From contig NZ_QLAE01000009.1 of NCBI RefSeq assembly GCF_005876855.1, positions 1 to 64,000 of the forward strand: a DNA stretch of 64,000 bases, in the 5' to 3' direction. A program made the position numbers and the translations under genes. The notes beneath the pieces were generated by a model that did not search any database, had not been told where the DNA came from, and saw only the letters and a program-made list of their open reading frames with translations. The stretch's first letter is position 1, and each line of letters begins with the position of its first letter. The stretch is from Stutzerimonas nosocomialis. GTDB taxonomy: Bacteria; Pseudomonadota; Gammaproteobacteria; Pseudomonadales; Pseudomonadaceae. Below, piece by piece: positions 43,225 through 52,155 of the stretch.

Positions 43225-44037
43225 TCATGGCTGCAGCACCGAGGACACCAGCAGCTGCGTGTAGGCATGCTGCGGGTCGTCCAGCACCTGGTCGGTGAGG
43301 CCGGTCTCCACCACTCGCGAGCGACGCATCACCATCAGCCGGTCGGCCAAGAGGCGCGCCACGGCGAGGTCGTGGGTGACGATCACCACCGAAAGGTTCA
43401 GCTCGCGCACCAGGCCGCGCAGCAGGTCGAGCAGGCGCGCCTGGACCGACACGTCGAGCCCGCCGGTGGGCTCGTCCATGAACACCAGGCGCGGGCCGGA
43501 GACCAGGTTGCGGGCGATCTGCAGGCGCTGCTGCATGCCGCCGGAGAAGGTGCCGGGCACGTCGTCGATGCGCGCCGGGTCGATTTCCACCTGCCGCAGC
43601 CATTCGAGCCCGGCCTCGCGCAGCCGCCCGTAGTGGCGCACGCCCTGGGCCATCAGCCGCTCGCCGATGTTGGCGCCGGCCGACACGCCCATGCGCAGGC
43701 CGTCGCGCGCATGCTGCTCGACGAAGCCCCACTCGGTGCGCAGCAGCGTGCGCCGCTCGGCCTCGCTGGCGCTGTAGAGGTCCAGCCACTGGCCGTGACG
43801 GTCGCGGTAGGCGACGCTGCCGCGGTCCGGCGGGCAGCGTCCGGAAAGCAGGCCGAGCAGGGTCGACTTGCCCGAGCCGGACTCGCCGACGATGCCCAGC
43901 ACTTCGCCGGGATAGAGTTCGAAGCTGACGTCCTGGCAGCCGGTGTCCGGCCCGTACAGGCGGGTCAGGCCACTGACCTGCAGCAGCGGCGCGTCGGCTC
44001 CGACGTCCGCCTGGGAAAGGGGCTGAGCGGCGTTCAT
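43225..44037 (-). CDS. phnK: PhnK, C-P lyase ABC-type ATPase
   Basis: A 270-residue ATPase with Walker [14 protein letters not shown], signature FSGGMQQRLQIA and Walker B LVFMDEPTGGLD. PhnK docks on the PhnGHIJ core at PhnJ. The start at 44037 (MNAAQPLSQADVG) overlaps the phnJ stop by four bases. A longer frame was rejected because it reads through phnJ. Confidence 0.93.
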   Translation of the reverse strand: MNAAQPLSQADVGADAPLLQVSGLTRLYGPDTGCQDVSFELYPGEVLGIVGESGSGKSTLLGLLSGRCPPDRGSVAYRDRHGQWLDLYSASEAERRTLLRTEWGFVEQHARDGLRMGVSAGANIGERLMAQGVRHYGRLREAGLEWLRQVEIDPARIDDVPGTFSGGMQQRLQIARNLVSGPRLVFMDEPTGGLDVSVQARLLDLLRGLVRELNLSVVIVTHDLAVARLLADRLMVMRRSRVVETGLTDQVLDDPQHAYTQLLVSSVLQP

Positions 44038-44909
44038 TGGCCGGTCTCCTGTTGGTGCTGACGGCAGTAATCGGTGTCGGAGCAGACGAAGCGCCTGGTC
44101 CCGGCGTCGTCGACGATCAGCTCGTCGAGGAAGGAGTCGCGGCTGCCGCAGATGGCGCAGCACTCGTCCCAGCGCTGCACGGCGAAGGGGTGGTCCTCGA
44201 AGTCCAGACTCACCACCCGGGTGTAGGGCGGCACCGCGTACAGGCGCTTTTCGCGGCCGGCGCCGAACAGCATCAGCGCCGGGCTCATGTCCAGCTTGGG
44301 GTTGTCGAATTTGGGGATCGGCGAGGGGTCCATCACGTAGCGCTCGTCCACCGTCACCGGGTAGGCGTAGGCCGTGGCGATGTGGCCGAAGGTAGCGATG
44401 TCCTCGTAGAGCTTGACGTGCATGACGCCGTAGTCACGCAATGCGTGCATGGTGCGCGTCTCCGTCTCGGCCGGCTCGATGAAGCGCAACGGCTCGGGAT
44501 TCGGCACCTGGAACACCAGGATCTGGTCGTTCGACAGCGGCGTCTCCGGAATCCGGTGGCGGGTCTGGATCACCGTCGCCTCGGGTGTGCGGGTGGTGGT
44601 GGCGACCCCGGCGGTACGGGAGAAGAAGCGCCGGATAGACACCGCGTTGGTGGTGTCGTCGGCGCCCTGGTCGATCACCTTGAGCACGTCGTCCGTGCCG
44701 AGGATGGCGGCGGTCACCTGCATGCCGCCGGTGCCCCAGCCGTAGGGCAGCGGCATCTCGCGGCCGCCGAACGGCACCTGGTAGCCGGGGATGGCCACCG
44801 CCTTGAGCAGCCCGCGGCGGATCATCCGCTTGGTCTGCTCATCCAGGTAGGCGAAGGCGTACGCGTCGCCGGTCTCGCTGGCCGGGGCTTGGCTGTGAAG
44901 GACGGTCAT
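44034..44909 (-). CDS. phnJ: PhnJ, radical-SAM C-P lyase
   Basis: A 291-residue catalytic subunit that breaks the carbon-phosphorus bond by radical chemistry, releasing methane from methylphosphonate. Four essential cysteines are present: Cys251 and Cys254 (CAIC) and Cys276 (FVCSDTD) for the iron-sulfur cluster, and Cys282 (DYC), the likely thiyl radical site. Their spacing equals that of E. coli PhnJ. It overlaps phnI and phnK by four bases each. Confidence 0.97.
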   Translation of the reverse strand: MTVLHSQAPASETGDAYAFAYLDEQTKRMIRRGLLKAVAIPGYQVPFGGREMPLPYGWGTGGMQVTAAILGTDDVLKVIDQGADDTTNAVSIRRFFSRTAGVATTTRTPEATVIQTRHRIPETPLSNDQILVFQVPNPEPLRFIEPAETETRTMHALRDYGVMHVKLYEDIATFGHIATAYAYPVTVDERYVMDPSPIPKFDNPKLDMSPALMLFGAGREKRLYAVPPYTRVVSLDFEDHPFAVQRWDECCAICGSRDSFLDELIVDDAGTRRFVCSDTDYCRQHQQETGQ

Positions 44910-46015
44910 GCGCGGTTCTCCTCGAGCGGGGCGGGTTGGGCCTGTCCGGTCTGCGCCGGCTGGCGCATCTTGCGGATCAGCTCCAGCTCGGCCTGGAAGT
45001 CGACGTAGTGCGGCAGCTTCAGGTGCGAGACGAAGCCGCCCGCCTCGACGTTGTCGCAGTGCGCCAGCACGAACTCTTCCTGCTGCGCCGGCCCCTGCAC
45101 TTCCTCGCCGTATTCGCCGGCGCGCAGTGCGCGGTCGACCAGCGCCATGCCCATCGCCTTGCGCTCGGCGTAGCCGAAGGCCAGCCCGTAGCCGCGGGTG
45201 AACTGCGCCTGCTCGGGGGTGTGGCCGACGAACTGGTTGATCATTTCGCACTCGGTAACCTCGATGTCGCCGAGCGGCACCGGGAAATCCAGCTCCGGCG
45301 TTTCCAGCCAGACCTCCACCTCGCCGATGCGGATCTCGCCGGCGAACGGGTGGTTGCGCCCGTAGCCGCGCTGGGTCGAGTAGCCGAGCGCGAGGAGAAA
45401 GCCCTCGTCGCCGCGGGCCAGCGCCTGCAACCGCTGGGCGCGGCTGGAGGGGAACTCAAGCGGCTCGCGGGTCATGTCCGGCACCGGCGCGCCCTCGTCG
45501 CGCTCCGGGGTCATCAGCCCCTCGCGGCCGAGCATCTCCAGCACCCGCGGGCAGGGTTCGAGGCTCGCTGGCGCCTGGCTCTCGGCCGGCGCGGCGGCCG
45601 GCTCGCCCTCGGCCAGCAGGGCGAAGTCCAGCAGACGGTGGGTGTAGTCGAAGGTCGGCCCGAGCAGCTGCCCGCCGGGCAGGTCCTTGTAGGTCGCCGA
45701 GATGCGCCGCGACAGCTGCATGCGCCCGGTGTCCAGCGGCACGCTGGCGGCGAAGCGCGGCAGCGTGGTGCGGTAGGCGCGCAGCAGGAAGATCGCCTCC
45801 AGCAGGTCGCCGGCCGCCTGCTTGATCGCCAGCGCCGCCAGTTCCTCGTCGTACAGCGAGCCCTCGCTCATCACTCGTGCCACCGCCAGCGGCAACTGCT
45901 GGCGGATCTGCGCGACCTCCAGGGCCGGTCGAGCTGTGTCGCCGCGGCGCTTTTTCGCCAGCAGCCGGTGTGCGTTGTCGATGGCCTGTTCGCCACCCTT
46001 GACGGCTACGTACAT
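44906..46015 (-). CDS. phnI: PhnI, C-P lyase core subunit
   Basis: A 369-residue subunit of the PhnGHIJ core. With PhnG and PhnH it exchanges the adenine of ATP for the phosphonate. The N-terminus MYVAVKGGEQAIDNAHRLL is the family signature, and the downstream HPFAGEIRIGEVEVW is conserved. The start shares one base with the phnH stop, and a longer open frame upstream is a shadow of phnH. Confidence 0.96.
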   Translation of the reverse strand: MYVAVKGGEQAIDNAHRLLAKKRRGDTARPALEVAQIRQQLPLAVARVMSEGSLYDEELAALAIKQAAGDLLEAIFLLRAYRTTLPRFAASVPLDTGRMQLSRRISATYKDLPGGQLLGPTFDYTHRLLDFALLAEGEPAAAPAESQAPASLEPCPRVLEMLGREGLMTPERDEGAPVPDMTREPLEFPSSRAQRLQALARGDEGFLLALGYSTQRGYGRNHPFAGEIRIGEVEVWLETPELDFPVPLGDIEVTECEMINQFVGHTPEQAQFTRGYGLAFGYAERKAMGMALVDRALRAGEYGEEVQGPAQQEEFVLAHCDNVEAGGFVSHLKLPHYVDFQAELELIRKMRQPAQTGQAQPAPLEENRA

Positions 46016-46617
46016 CAGCTGGCCTCCCTGACCGGTGCCCGGCAGCGGGTGCTGCGCGGCAGGCCGAGCAGCGCCTGCCCGGCGGTGAAGAACAGATCGA
46101 GCCCGCGCGGGAAGTCGCCGTGCAGGTCGCGCTGTTGCCAGAACGGCCACGGCAGCGGCAGGTCGACCTGACGCTGCCCGGCGATGCCCGGCCCCTGCCA
46201 GGCCAGCGCCTCGCCGCCGTCCAGGCGCTCGAGCTGGACCAGCAGCGTGCAGGACTGGTCCGGATAGCGCTCGCTGCCCAACGGGAAGCCGGACAGGTCG
46301 GCCAGATCGCTGGCGTCGAGCACGGCGAAAGCCGCCTGCTCGCGGTGCTCCACCACCGGGCAGCCGCAATGGAAGCTCAGGTTGGCGCGCACCACCGGGG
46401 TATCGAAGGCCGGGGCCAGCCACACCGGGGTGTCGGCGTCGAGCAGGCTCAGGCACAGCGCGTAGGTGGCCGGGGCCATGCGCTCGAGCGTCGGGGTCGA
46501 CGGCAGCGGCCGCGCCAGACCCGGTTCGGCGAGCGCCCTGAGCGCCGCGCGGAAGGTCTGCTGGGCGGCTTCGGCGGGGCGCTCGAAGGCCGGTTGCAGG
46601 TATTGGGCATCGCTCAT
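46015..46617 (-). CDS. phnH: PhnH, C-P lyase core subunit
   Basis: A 200-residue subunit (MSDAQYLQPAFERPAEAAQQTFRA) with the family block LSFHCGCPVV near the centre. PhnH has a PLP-transferase-like fold without the cofactor and dimerises within the core. It overlaps phnG by one base at its start. Confidence 0.93.
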   Translation of the reverse strand: MSDAQYLQPAFERPAEAAQQTFRAALRALAEPGLARPLPSTPTLERMAPATYALCLSLLDADTPVWLAPAFDTPVVRANLSFHCGCPVVEHREQAAFAVLDASDLADLSGFPLGSERYPDQSCTLLVQLERLDGGEALAWQGPGIAGQRQVDLPLPWPFWQQRDLHGDFPRGLDLFFTAGQALLGLPRSTRCRAPVREAS

Positions 46618-47060
46618 CAGCTCTCTCCTCGGACCAGGGTGACGAACTCCACGCGGGTGGAAGCGGTTTCCGCGGCCTGCGCGGCGCGGCGGGCCGCCTG
46701 CTCGCGGGCCAGCGGCTCGATCAGGGTTGCCTGCCAGTGCCGCTGGTCGCGGCCCTGCAGGTGGGCGTCGGCCAGCGCCGCGAGCTCGGCGTGGCGCTTG
46801 TCGCGCCCGGCGACGTAGCTGTAGCCGGTGCGCCCGTCGGCCAGGCGCACCACGCAACGGGTGACGGTCATCTCGCCGAGGTTGAAGACCGCGCCGGTGC
46901 CCCCCATGCGCCCGCGCACCAGGGTCATGCCGATCTCCGGGGCGCGGATCAGCTGGTAGGCGGTGTCCTTCAGGCGCGCCTCGTGGGCGCCCAGCGCCGC
47001 ACCGGCGCGGGCGAGCACGCCCATCCAGCGCTGCCTGGCGGCGGTATCGATTGCGTTCAT
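46617..47060 (-). CDS. phnG: PhnG, C-P lyase core subunit
   Basis: A 147-residue subunit with RQRWMGVLARA near the start and the block RGRMGGTGAVFNLGEMTVTRC, which is highly conserved in PhnG. The ATG at 47060 was chosen because GGAG stands six bases upstream. An ATG at 47072 overlaps the phnF stop and would add four residues. It begins the core subunit block phnGHIJ. Confidence 0.93.
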   Translation of the reverse strand: MNAIDTAARQRWMGVLARAGAALGAHEARLKDTAYQLIRAPEIGMTLVRGRMGGTGAVFNLGEMTVTRCVVRLADGRTGYSYVAGRDKRHAELAALADAHLQGRDQRHWQATLIEPLAREQAARRAAQAAETASTRVEFVTLVRGES

Positions 47061-47071
47061 GGCGTTCTCCA

Positions 47072-47776
47072 TCAGGGGGCGACCTGGTATTCGAAGCAGT
47101 CGGCGCGGCTGGTCGAGTACGACAGCTCGACCGGCCGCCCGGCCAGGTCCTGGGACAGGGTGAGCACCGTCAGCAACGGCGCGTGGCGCGGCATCAGCAG
47201 CCGCTTGGCCTCTTCCGCCTCGGGCAGCCGCGCGCCGATCAGGCTGTAGGCGCGGCTCAGGGTCAGGCCATGCGCGGCCAGGTGGCTGCGCAGCGAACCG
47301 CCGCGGTAGTCGGCCAGCAGCGGCTCGCGGCTGGCGCAATAGCGGTGGCGTATCAGGCTGACCGGCTGCTCGTCGATCAGGCGCAGGGTGTCGAGTTCGA
47401 GCAGCTCGCTGCCGGGCTCGAGCTGCAGGTGCCTGGCCTCGGCGTCGCTGGCCGGACGTATCCGGCGACCCAGCAGCACGGCCTCGACGCCGTGTCCCTG
47501 CGCCGAGAGCGAGGCGGTGTAGGCGCTGCCGGCCTGCATCGGGTAGATCATCGGCTGCGCCAACACCTGGGTGCCCTTGCCCTTCTGCCGCAGCAGGCGC
47601 CCTTCGCGCACCAGCTCGTCGACCGCGCGACGCAGGGTGTGTCGGTTGACCGAGAAGCGCGCCGCCAGGCTGAGTTCGCCGGGCAGGTAGTCGCCGGGGG
47701 CGAAGCGGTGCAGTTCGCCGCGCAGGCGCTCGGCCAGCGCCCGGTAAAGCGGTTGCTCTTGTCTAGACAGGTCCAT
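47072..47776 (-). CDS. phnF: PhnF, GntR/UTRA-family regulator
   Basis: A 234-residue repressor-like protein. The N-terminal winged helix (about 8-75, with LAARFSVNRHTLRRAVDELV) is followed by a UTRA ligand-binding domain (about 90-230). It lies inside the operon, between phnE and phnG, as in E. coli. In E. coli the role of PhnF in control is not settled. Here it may respond to a phosphonate or phosphate intermediate. It lies 21 bp after phnE. Confidence 0.93.
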   Translation of the reverse strand: MDLSRQEQPLYRALAERLRGELHRFAPGDYLPGELSLAARFSVNRHTLRRAVDELVREGRLLRQKGKGTQVLAQPMIYPMQAGSAYTASLSAQGHGVEAVLLGRRIRPASDAEARHLQLEPGSELLELDTLRLIDEQPVSLIRHRYCASREPLLADYRGGSLRSHLAAHGLTLSRAYSLIGARLPEAEEAKRLLMPRHAPLLTVLTLSQDLAGRPVELSYSTSRADCFEYQVAP

Positions 47777-47797
47777 GGATGAAAAAGGCCTCCTGGC

Positions 47798-48592
47798 TCA
47801 GATGAAGGATTTGCGCAGGCGCTGGGAGAGGATGTCGATCAGGCTCACCACCAGGATGATCACGATCAGCAGCGCGCCGGTCTGGGCGAACTGGAAGCCG
47901 CGGATGGCCTCCCAGAGGATCACGCCGATGCCGCCGGCGCCGACCATGCCGACCACCGTGGCCGAGCGCACGTTGGACTCGAAGCGGTACAGCGCGTAGG
48001 AGATCCACAGCGGCAGCACCTGCGGGATGACCCCGAAGATCACTTCCTGCAGCGCGCTGGCGCCGGTGGCGCGCACGCCCTCGACCGGGCCCGGATCGAT
48101 CGCCTCGACCGCCTCGGCGAAGAGCTTGGCGAGCACCCCGGTGGTGCTGACGAACAAGGCCAGCACGCCGGCGAACGGCCCGAGGCCGACAGCGACCACG
48201 AACAGCATGGCGAACACCATCTCGTTGATCGAACGGCAGGCGTCCATCAGGCGGCGCACCGGCTGGTAGACCCACCAGGGCATGATGTTCTCGGCGCAGA
48301 GAATGCTCAGCGGGATGGCGCAGAGGATCGCCAGCACCGTGCCCCAGAGGGCGATCTGCACGGTGACGATCATCTCCTGGAGGTACATCCGCCAGTTGGA
48401 GAAATCCGGCGGGAAGAAATCGGCGGCGAACACCGCCATGTTGCCGGCGTCGCGGAACAGCGCCAGCGGGTTCATCTCGGCGCCCTGCCAGGACCAGCCC
48501 AGCACTGCGAGGAACAGGCCCCAGCCGATCAGGCGGCCCCAGGAGCGCTTGCCGGCCGCCTCGGCGGAGGGAGTGGTGGTCAGTGCAGTCAT
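47798..48592 (-). CDS. phnE: PhnE, phosphonate ABC transporter permease
   Basis: A 264-residue inner-membrane permease of the BPD type with about six hydrophobic segments. The EAA-like loop reads [16 protein letters not shown], which couples to PhnC. It is intact, unlike the slip-repeat-inactivated allele of E. coli K-12. The ATG at 48592 was chosen, and the longer frame would add ten residues. Confidence 0.93.
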   Translation of the reverse strand: MTALTTTPSAEAAGKRSWGRLIGWGLFLAVLGWSWQGAEMNPLALFRDAGNMAVFAADFFPPDFSNWRMYLQEMIVTVQIALWGTVLAILCAIPLSILCAENIMPWWVYQPVRRLMDACRSINEMVFAMLFVVAVGLGPFAGVLALFVSTTGVLAKLFAEAVEAIDPGPVEGVRATGASALQEVIFGVIPQVLPLWISYALYRFESNVRSATVVGMVGAGGIGVILWEAIRGFQFAQTGALLIVIILVVSLIDILSQRLRKSFI

Positions 48593-48643
48593 CGTCAACC
48601 TCGCAAATGGCGGGCCGCCCACCGCAGCGGGCGGCCCGGACGA

Positions 48644-49648
48644 TCAGCCGGCCTTGGCCAGGCTCTTCTCGCGCTCGGCCATGCGCACCTTGAGCGCGTC
48701 CAGCTGGGCGTCGATTTCGGCCAGGCGGGCCTGCTTGTCGGTTTCGTCCAGGCGACTGTCGGCAGCGACCTCGGTGCGCTTCTTGAACAGCTCGAGCTGG
48801 CGGATCGGCAGCAGCTGGTCGTCGTCCGAGGCGCGGAACGGCGACCACTGCAGGCCGGCAAGCACCTGCTTCTCGGCGTCGCTGGCGCCGTAGTTCATGA
48901 AGAAGTCGCGAATCTTGCCCTTGACGGTTTCCGGCAGATTCTTGCGCCAGACGATGGGGTCGGCCGGAATCAGCGGCGACTGCCAGATCACCTTGAGCTG
49001 CGCGGCCTTGTCCGGCGCGGTGAGCTGCAGGCGCTCCATGCCCTCGTTGTTGAAGGTGCCGACGTCGACCTGGCGGTTGGCCACCGACAGCGCGTTGACC
49101 TCGTGGCTGCCGTTGAGCGCGCGCTTGAAGGCCTTGCTCGGGTCGACGCCGTTCTGCGCGAACACGTAGTAGCCGGGCACCAGGTAACCGGAGGTGGAGT
49201 TCGGGTCGCCGTTGGCGAAGGTCAGGTCCTTGGCCCGGGCGAGCATCTGCTCGACCGAGTCGATGTCGCTGTCCTTGTGCGCGACGATCAGGCTGTAGTA
49301 GCCCGGTGCGCCGTTGGCGGCAACCGTCTGGGCGAAGACCTCGCCACCGGCGCGGTCGACCGCTTCCATCGCCGACTTGTTGCCATACCAGGCGAGATCC
49401 ACCTTGCCGAAGCGCATGCCCTGGATGATCCCGGCGTAGTCGGGGGCGAAGAAGGCGTTGATCTTCATCCCGGTCTGCTCGCCCATCGCGGAGAGGAAGG
49501 GTTCCCAGACGCTGCGCAGGTTCTGCGAGGACTCGGTGGAGATGATGCCGAAGTTCAGTTCCTTGGGTTCGTCGGCCTGCGCGCCGCCGAGCAGGGAGCC
49601 GGTGAGCAGCGCGGAGGCGGCCAGGACACGACCGATACGGTTGAACAT
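48644..49648 (-). CDS. phnD: PhnD, phosphonate-binding periplasmic protein
   Basis: A 334-residue solute-binding protein with a signal peptide (about 1-25, ending GGAQA). The phosphonate-binding signature LNFGIISTESSQNL and the block YAGIIQGMRFGKVDLAWYGNKSAMEA are present, along with SLIVAHKDSDIDS. It delivers phosphonates to PhnE and PhnC. The gene is the second of the operon, 36 bp after phnC. Confidence 0.94.
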   Translation of the reverse strand: MFNRIGRVLAASALLTGSLLGGAQADEPKELNFGIISTESSQNLRSVWEPFLSAMGEQTGMKINAFFAPDYAGIIQGMRFGKVDLAWYGNKSAMEAVDRAGGEVFAQTVAANGAPGYYSLIVAHKDSDIDSVEQMLARAKDLTFANGDPNSTSGYLVPGYYVFAQNGVDPSKAFKRALNGSHEVNALSVANRQVDVGTFNNEGMERLQLTAPDKAAQLKVIWQSPLIPADPIVWRKNLPETVKGKIRDFFMNYGASDAEKQVLAGLQWSPFRASDDDQLLPIRQLELFKKRTEVAADSRLDETDKQARLAEIDAQLDALKVRMAEREKSLAKAG

Positions 49649-49684
49649 GGAAGACGCTCCTGTGGGTTGAACGCGAGTGAAGGC

Positions 49685-50521
49685 TCAGGCCCTGGCGAAC
49701 GACAGGGCACGAGGCCCCTCACCGGTGGTCCGGGCACGGTCGGAGAACAGCAGGCGGGTGTCGAGATCCGCCCCGTACAACTCGTTGAGAAAGGCCCCGT
49801 CGAGCGCGTCGCAGGACCCGTCGTAATGGATGTGGCCACCCTTGAGCGCCACCGCGCGGCGGCAGTAGCGCAGCGCGTAGTCGACCTGATGCAGGGTGAC
49901 CACCACGGTCTTGCCGTCCTGGCGATTGATGTCGGCGAGGATGTCCATCACCTTGCGCGCCGATTCCGGGTCGAGCGAGGCGATGGGTTCGTCGGCGAGG
50001 ATCACCTCGGCGCGCTGGGTCAGCGCGCGGGCGATCGCCACCCGCTGCTGCTGGCCGCCGGAGAGCGTCGAGGCGCGCTGCGCGCCGAAGTCGGCGAGGC
50101 CGACGCGGCCCAGCGCCTCCTGCGCTTCCCGGCGCTGCGCCTGGGTGAACAGACCGAGCGAACCGCGCCAGCGCGGCATGCGCCCGAGAAAGCCGAGCAG
50201 CACGTTGTCCATCACGCTCAGGCGACCGACCAGGTTGAACTGCTGGAAGATGTAGCCGATGTCGGCGCGCAGCCGGCGTACCCGGCCGTCGAGGCGGCCG
50301 TCGGCCTGCATTGGCCGGCCGAGCACCTCGATGCGCCCACCGCCCTGGCGATCGCCCCGGGCCAGCCCGGCGACGTGCCGCAGCAGCGTGGACTTGCCGG
50401 AGCCGGAGGCGCCGATCAGCGCGACCATCTCACCCGGCTCGACGGTCAGGCTCAGGCCATGCAGGGCATGCTTGGCGCCGAACGTCTTGTTCAACTTGTC
50501 TATACAAATCGCGGCGGTCAT
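49685..50521 (-). CDS. phnC: PhnC, phosphonate ABC transporter ATPase
   Basis: A 278-residue importer ATPase with Walker [12 protein letters not shown], signature [12 protein letters not shown] and Walker [12 protein letters not shown]. The first gene of the minus-strand operon phnCDEFGHIJKLMNP. It energises phosphonate uptake through PhnE. A run of Pho-box-like half-sites stands 77-105 bp upstream, which suggests induction by phosphate limitation through PhoB. Confidence 0.95.
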   Translation of the reverse strand: MTAAICIDKLNKTFGAKHALHGLSLTVEPGEMVALIGASGSGKSTLLRHVAGLARGDRQGGGRIEVLGRPMQADGRLDGRVRRLRADIGYIFQQFNLVGRLSVMDNVLLGFLGRMPRWRGSLGLFTQAQRREAQEALGRVGLADFGAQRASTLSGGQQQRVAIARALTQRAEVILADEPIASLDPESARKVMDILADINRQDGKTVVVTLHQVDYALRYCRRAVALKGGHIHYDGSCDALDGAFLNELYGADLDTRLLFSDRARTTGEGPRALSFARA

Positions 50522-50856
50522 CGGGCTGTCCTCTGTCTGCCGGCGAATGGATGCCGGTGGCTTTGGACAGACCTTAGGGAGCGCGGATGTCGATCGCGTG
50601 AAGTGTCCGTGACGATTCGGTGACCTGGGCGCGAGCGGTTTTCAGGCTTCGGAGGGTGGGCCCGGCAGGCTCTCGACGCGTCTGCTTTCGATCTGCGAAT
50701 CCTGGAAAGCGCAGGCTAATCCCTCTAGCGCCATATTCCTCCTGCCTTTACACCATTCGATTGATTTCCCCCGACGCCCCTCCAAGAGCACCATCCAACC
50801 GGGATGATCCGTCTGTCGTACCCGTTCATAACGCTAACAATGTGCGAGGCTTCATC
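50522..50856. other. Divergent control region between phnC and the curlin-repeat gene
   Basis: 335 bp without a gene. It holds the Pho-box triplet for phnC and, on the plus side, the ribosome-binding site GAGG before the curlin-repeat gene. I could not pick a convincing -35/-10 pair for the plus-strand gene. Confidence 0.6.
50598..50626 (-). promoter_or_regulatory. Pho-box-like triplet upstream of phnC
   Basis: On the minus strand three direct half-sites occur, AGGTCAC, TCGTCAC and ACTTCAC, exactly 11 bp apart and separated by four-base spacers. PhoB binds tandem 11-bp units of the type CTGTCAT followed by four bases, so spacing and core both fit. The element lies 77 bp before phnC. Confidence 0.6.
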
Positions 50857-52155
50857 ATGAAACGTTTCCCTGTGGCGGCCCTTTCTTTGATGTTTTGCGC
50901 AACGTCCGCCTTGGCGGCCGCTGCAGAACAGAACCAAACGGGCGGTGCGATGGTGGCACTGATCGAGCAGCGTGGAGAGGGGCACTGGGCAGCGGTTGCA
51001 CAGGATGGTTCCGAGAGCGAAGTGGTGGTTCGGCAGGAAGGCATGGCGAATCGGGCCGGCGTCACCCAGAACAATGTCACCCACAGCAATGCCGTCATCG
51101 ATCAAATCGGTAACCGCAACAGCATCGAAGCCACACAGGATGGCCGTTACGCCGGCGCCGAGCTGATCCAGCGCGGTGACGACAACCACATCGGCCTGTT
51201 GGAGCTAGCCGGGGAGCACTACAACACGGTTCTGATCGTCCAGGACGGCGAGCGTAACGAGGCTGACGTGACGCAAACGTTCATGGGCGATACGAAGCTC
51301 TATCAGAACGGAGCGGATAACCGGGTCCTCATCGAGCAGCTGCAAGGAGACGACTTCTTCATAACCATCGATCAGAGCGGCCAGGAAAACGTCCATCACA
51401 TCGTCCAGAGCGGGAACTACGGCACGGTGCGCTCGCATGTCGTGGGCGACCGCAATCGGATAGAGGTGTCGCAGGAAGGATGGGTCATGTCCGCCCAACT
51501 GGATCAGACCGGCGACGACAACCGAATAGCCGCGACCCAGCGCCTCGACGAGTACTGGCGGGGAACCGACCTGGTGGCGACTCAGACGGGCTCGGGTAAC
51601 GCCATCGACGTCGAACAGGACAGCAACGCCCACGCAACGCTGGCGCAGACCGGCACGGGCAACGAGATGGTGGTGCGGCAAACGCCGAACAACGACCTGA
51701 CCTTCACCCAGAACGGCTCGGGCAACGTCTTCAAGGCCGACCAGGGCGGCTCGGAGAACACCATTACCGGCGCCTCCACCGGTAACGGCAACTCGGTGGA
51801 TATGCGCCAGGCCTCCAACCATAACGAGCTGCAGCTGAGCCAGGACGGCGACGGCAACCTCGTGACCATCGGCCAGCTCGGCTGGAGCGAGATCGAGCTC
51901 GCCCAGACCGGCGATGACAACGAGGCCCACATCCGCCATGCCAGCCGCTTCAACGAACTCACCCTGGAGCAGATCGGCGAGGCCAATCTCGCGTCCGTCG
52001 CCCAGGACGGCGGCGTGACCGAGGTGCAGCTGCTGCAGCACGGAACGGCCAACCAGGCCGATATCACCAGCTATCTGTCCGGCTCCCGGGCATCGGTGAG
52101 CCAGACCGGCTCGGGCAACAGCGCGACGGTCAGCCAGCGCTGGGTGGTGCGCTGA
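50857..52155 (+). CDS. Orphan secreted curlin-repeat protein
   Basis: A 432-residue protein with a signal peptide (MKRFPVAALSLMFCATSALA) and then about 17-20 imperfect repeats around 22-24 residues long. Each centres on Gln-x-Gly-x-x-Asn followed by an alternating hydrophobic strand and another Gln, for example IDQIGNRNSIEATQ, LDQTGDDNRIAATQ and VSQTGSGNSATVSQ. This is the pattern of curlin subunits (CsgA, CsgB), whose repeats stack in an amyloid fibre. No csgG, csgE, csgF or fap secretion gene is in the window. GAGG stands six bases before the ATG. The last 26 bases overlap the convergent hydrolase gene. Confidence 0.75.
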   Translation: MKRFPVAALSLMFCATSALAAAAEQNQTGGAMVALIEQRGEGHWAAVAQDGSESEVVVRQEGMANRAGVTQNNVTHSNAVIDQIGNRNSIEATQDGRYAGAELIQRGDDNHIGLLELAGEHYNTVLIVQDGERNEADVTQTFMGDTKLYQNGADNRVLIEQLQGDDFFITIDQSGQENVHHIVQSGNYGTVRSHVVGDRNRIEVSQEGWVMSAQLDQTGDDNRIAATQRLDEYWRGTDLVATQTGSGNAIDVEQDSNAHATLAQTGTGNEMVVRQTPNNDLTFTQNGSGNVFKADQGGSENTITGASTGNGNSVDMRQASNHNELQLSQDGDGNLVTIGQLGWSEIELAQTGDDNEAHIRHASRFNELTLEQIGEANLASVAQDGGVTEVQLLQHGTANQADITSYLSGSRASVSQTGSGNSATVSQRWVVR

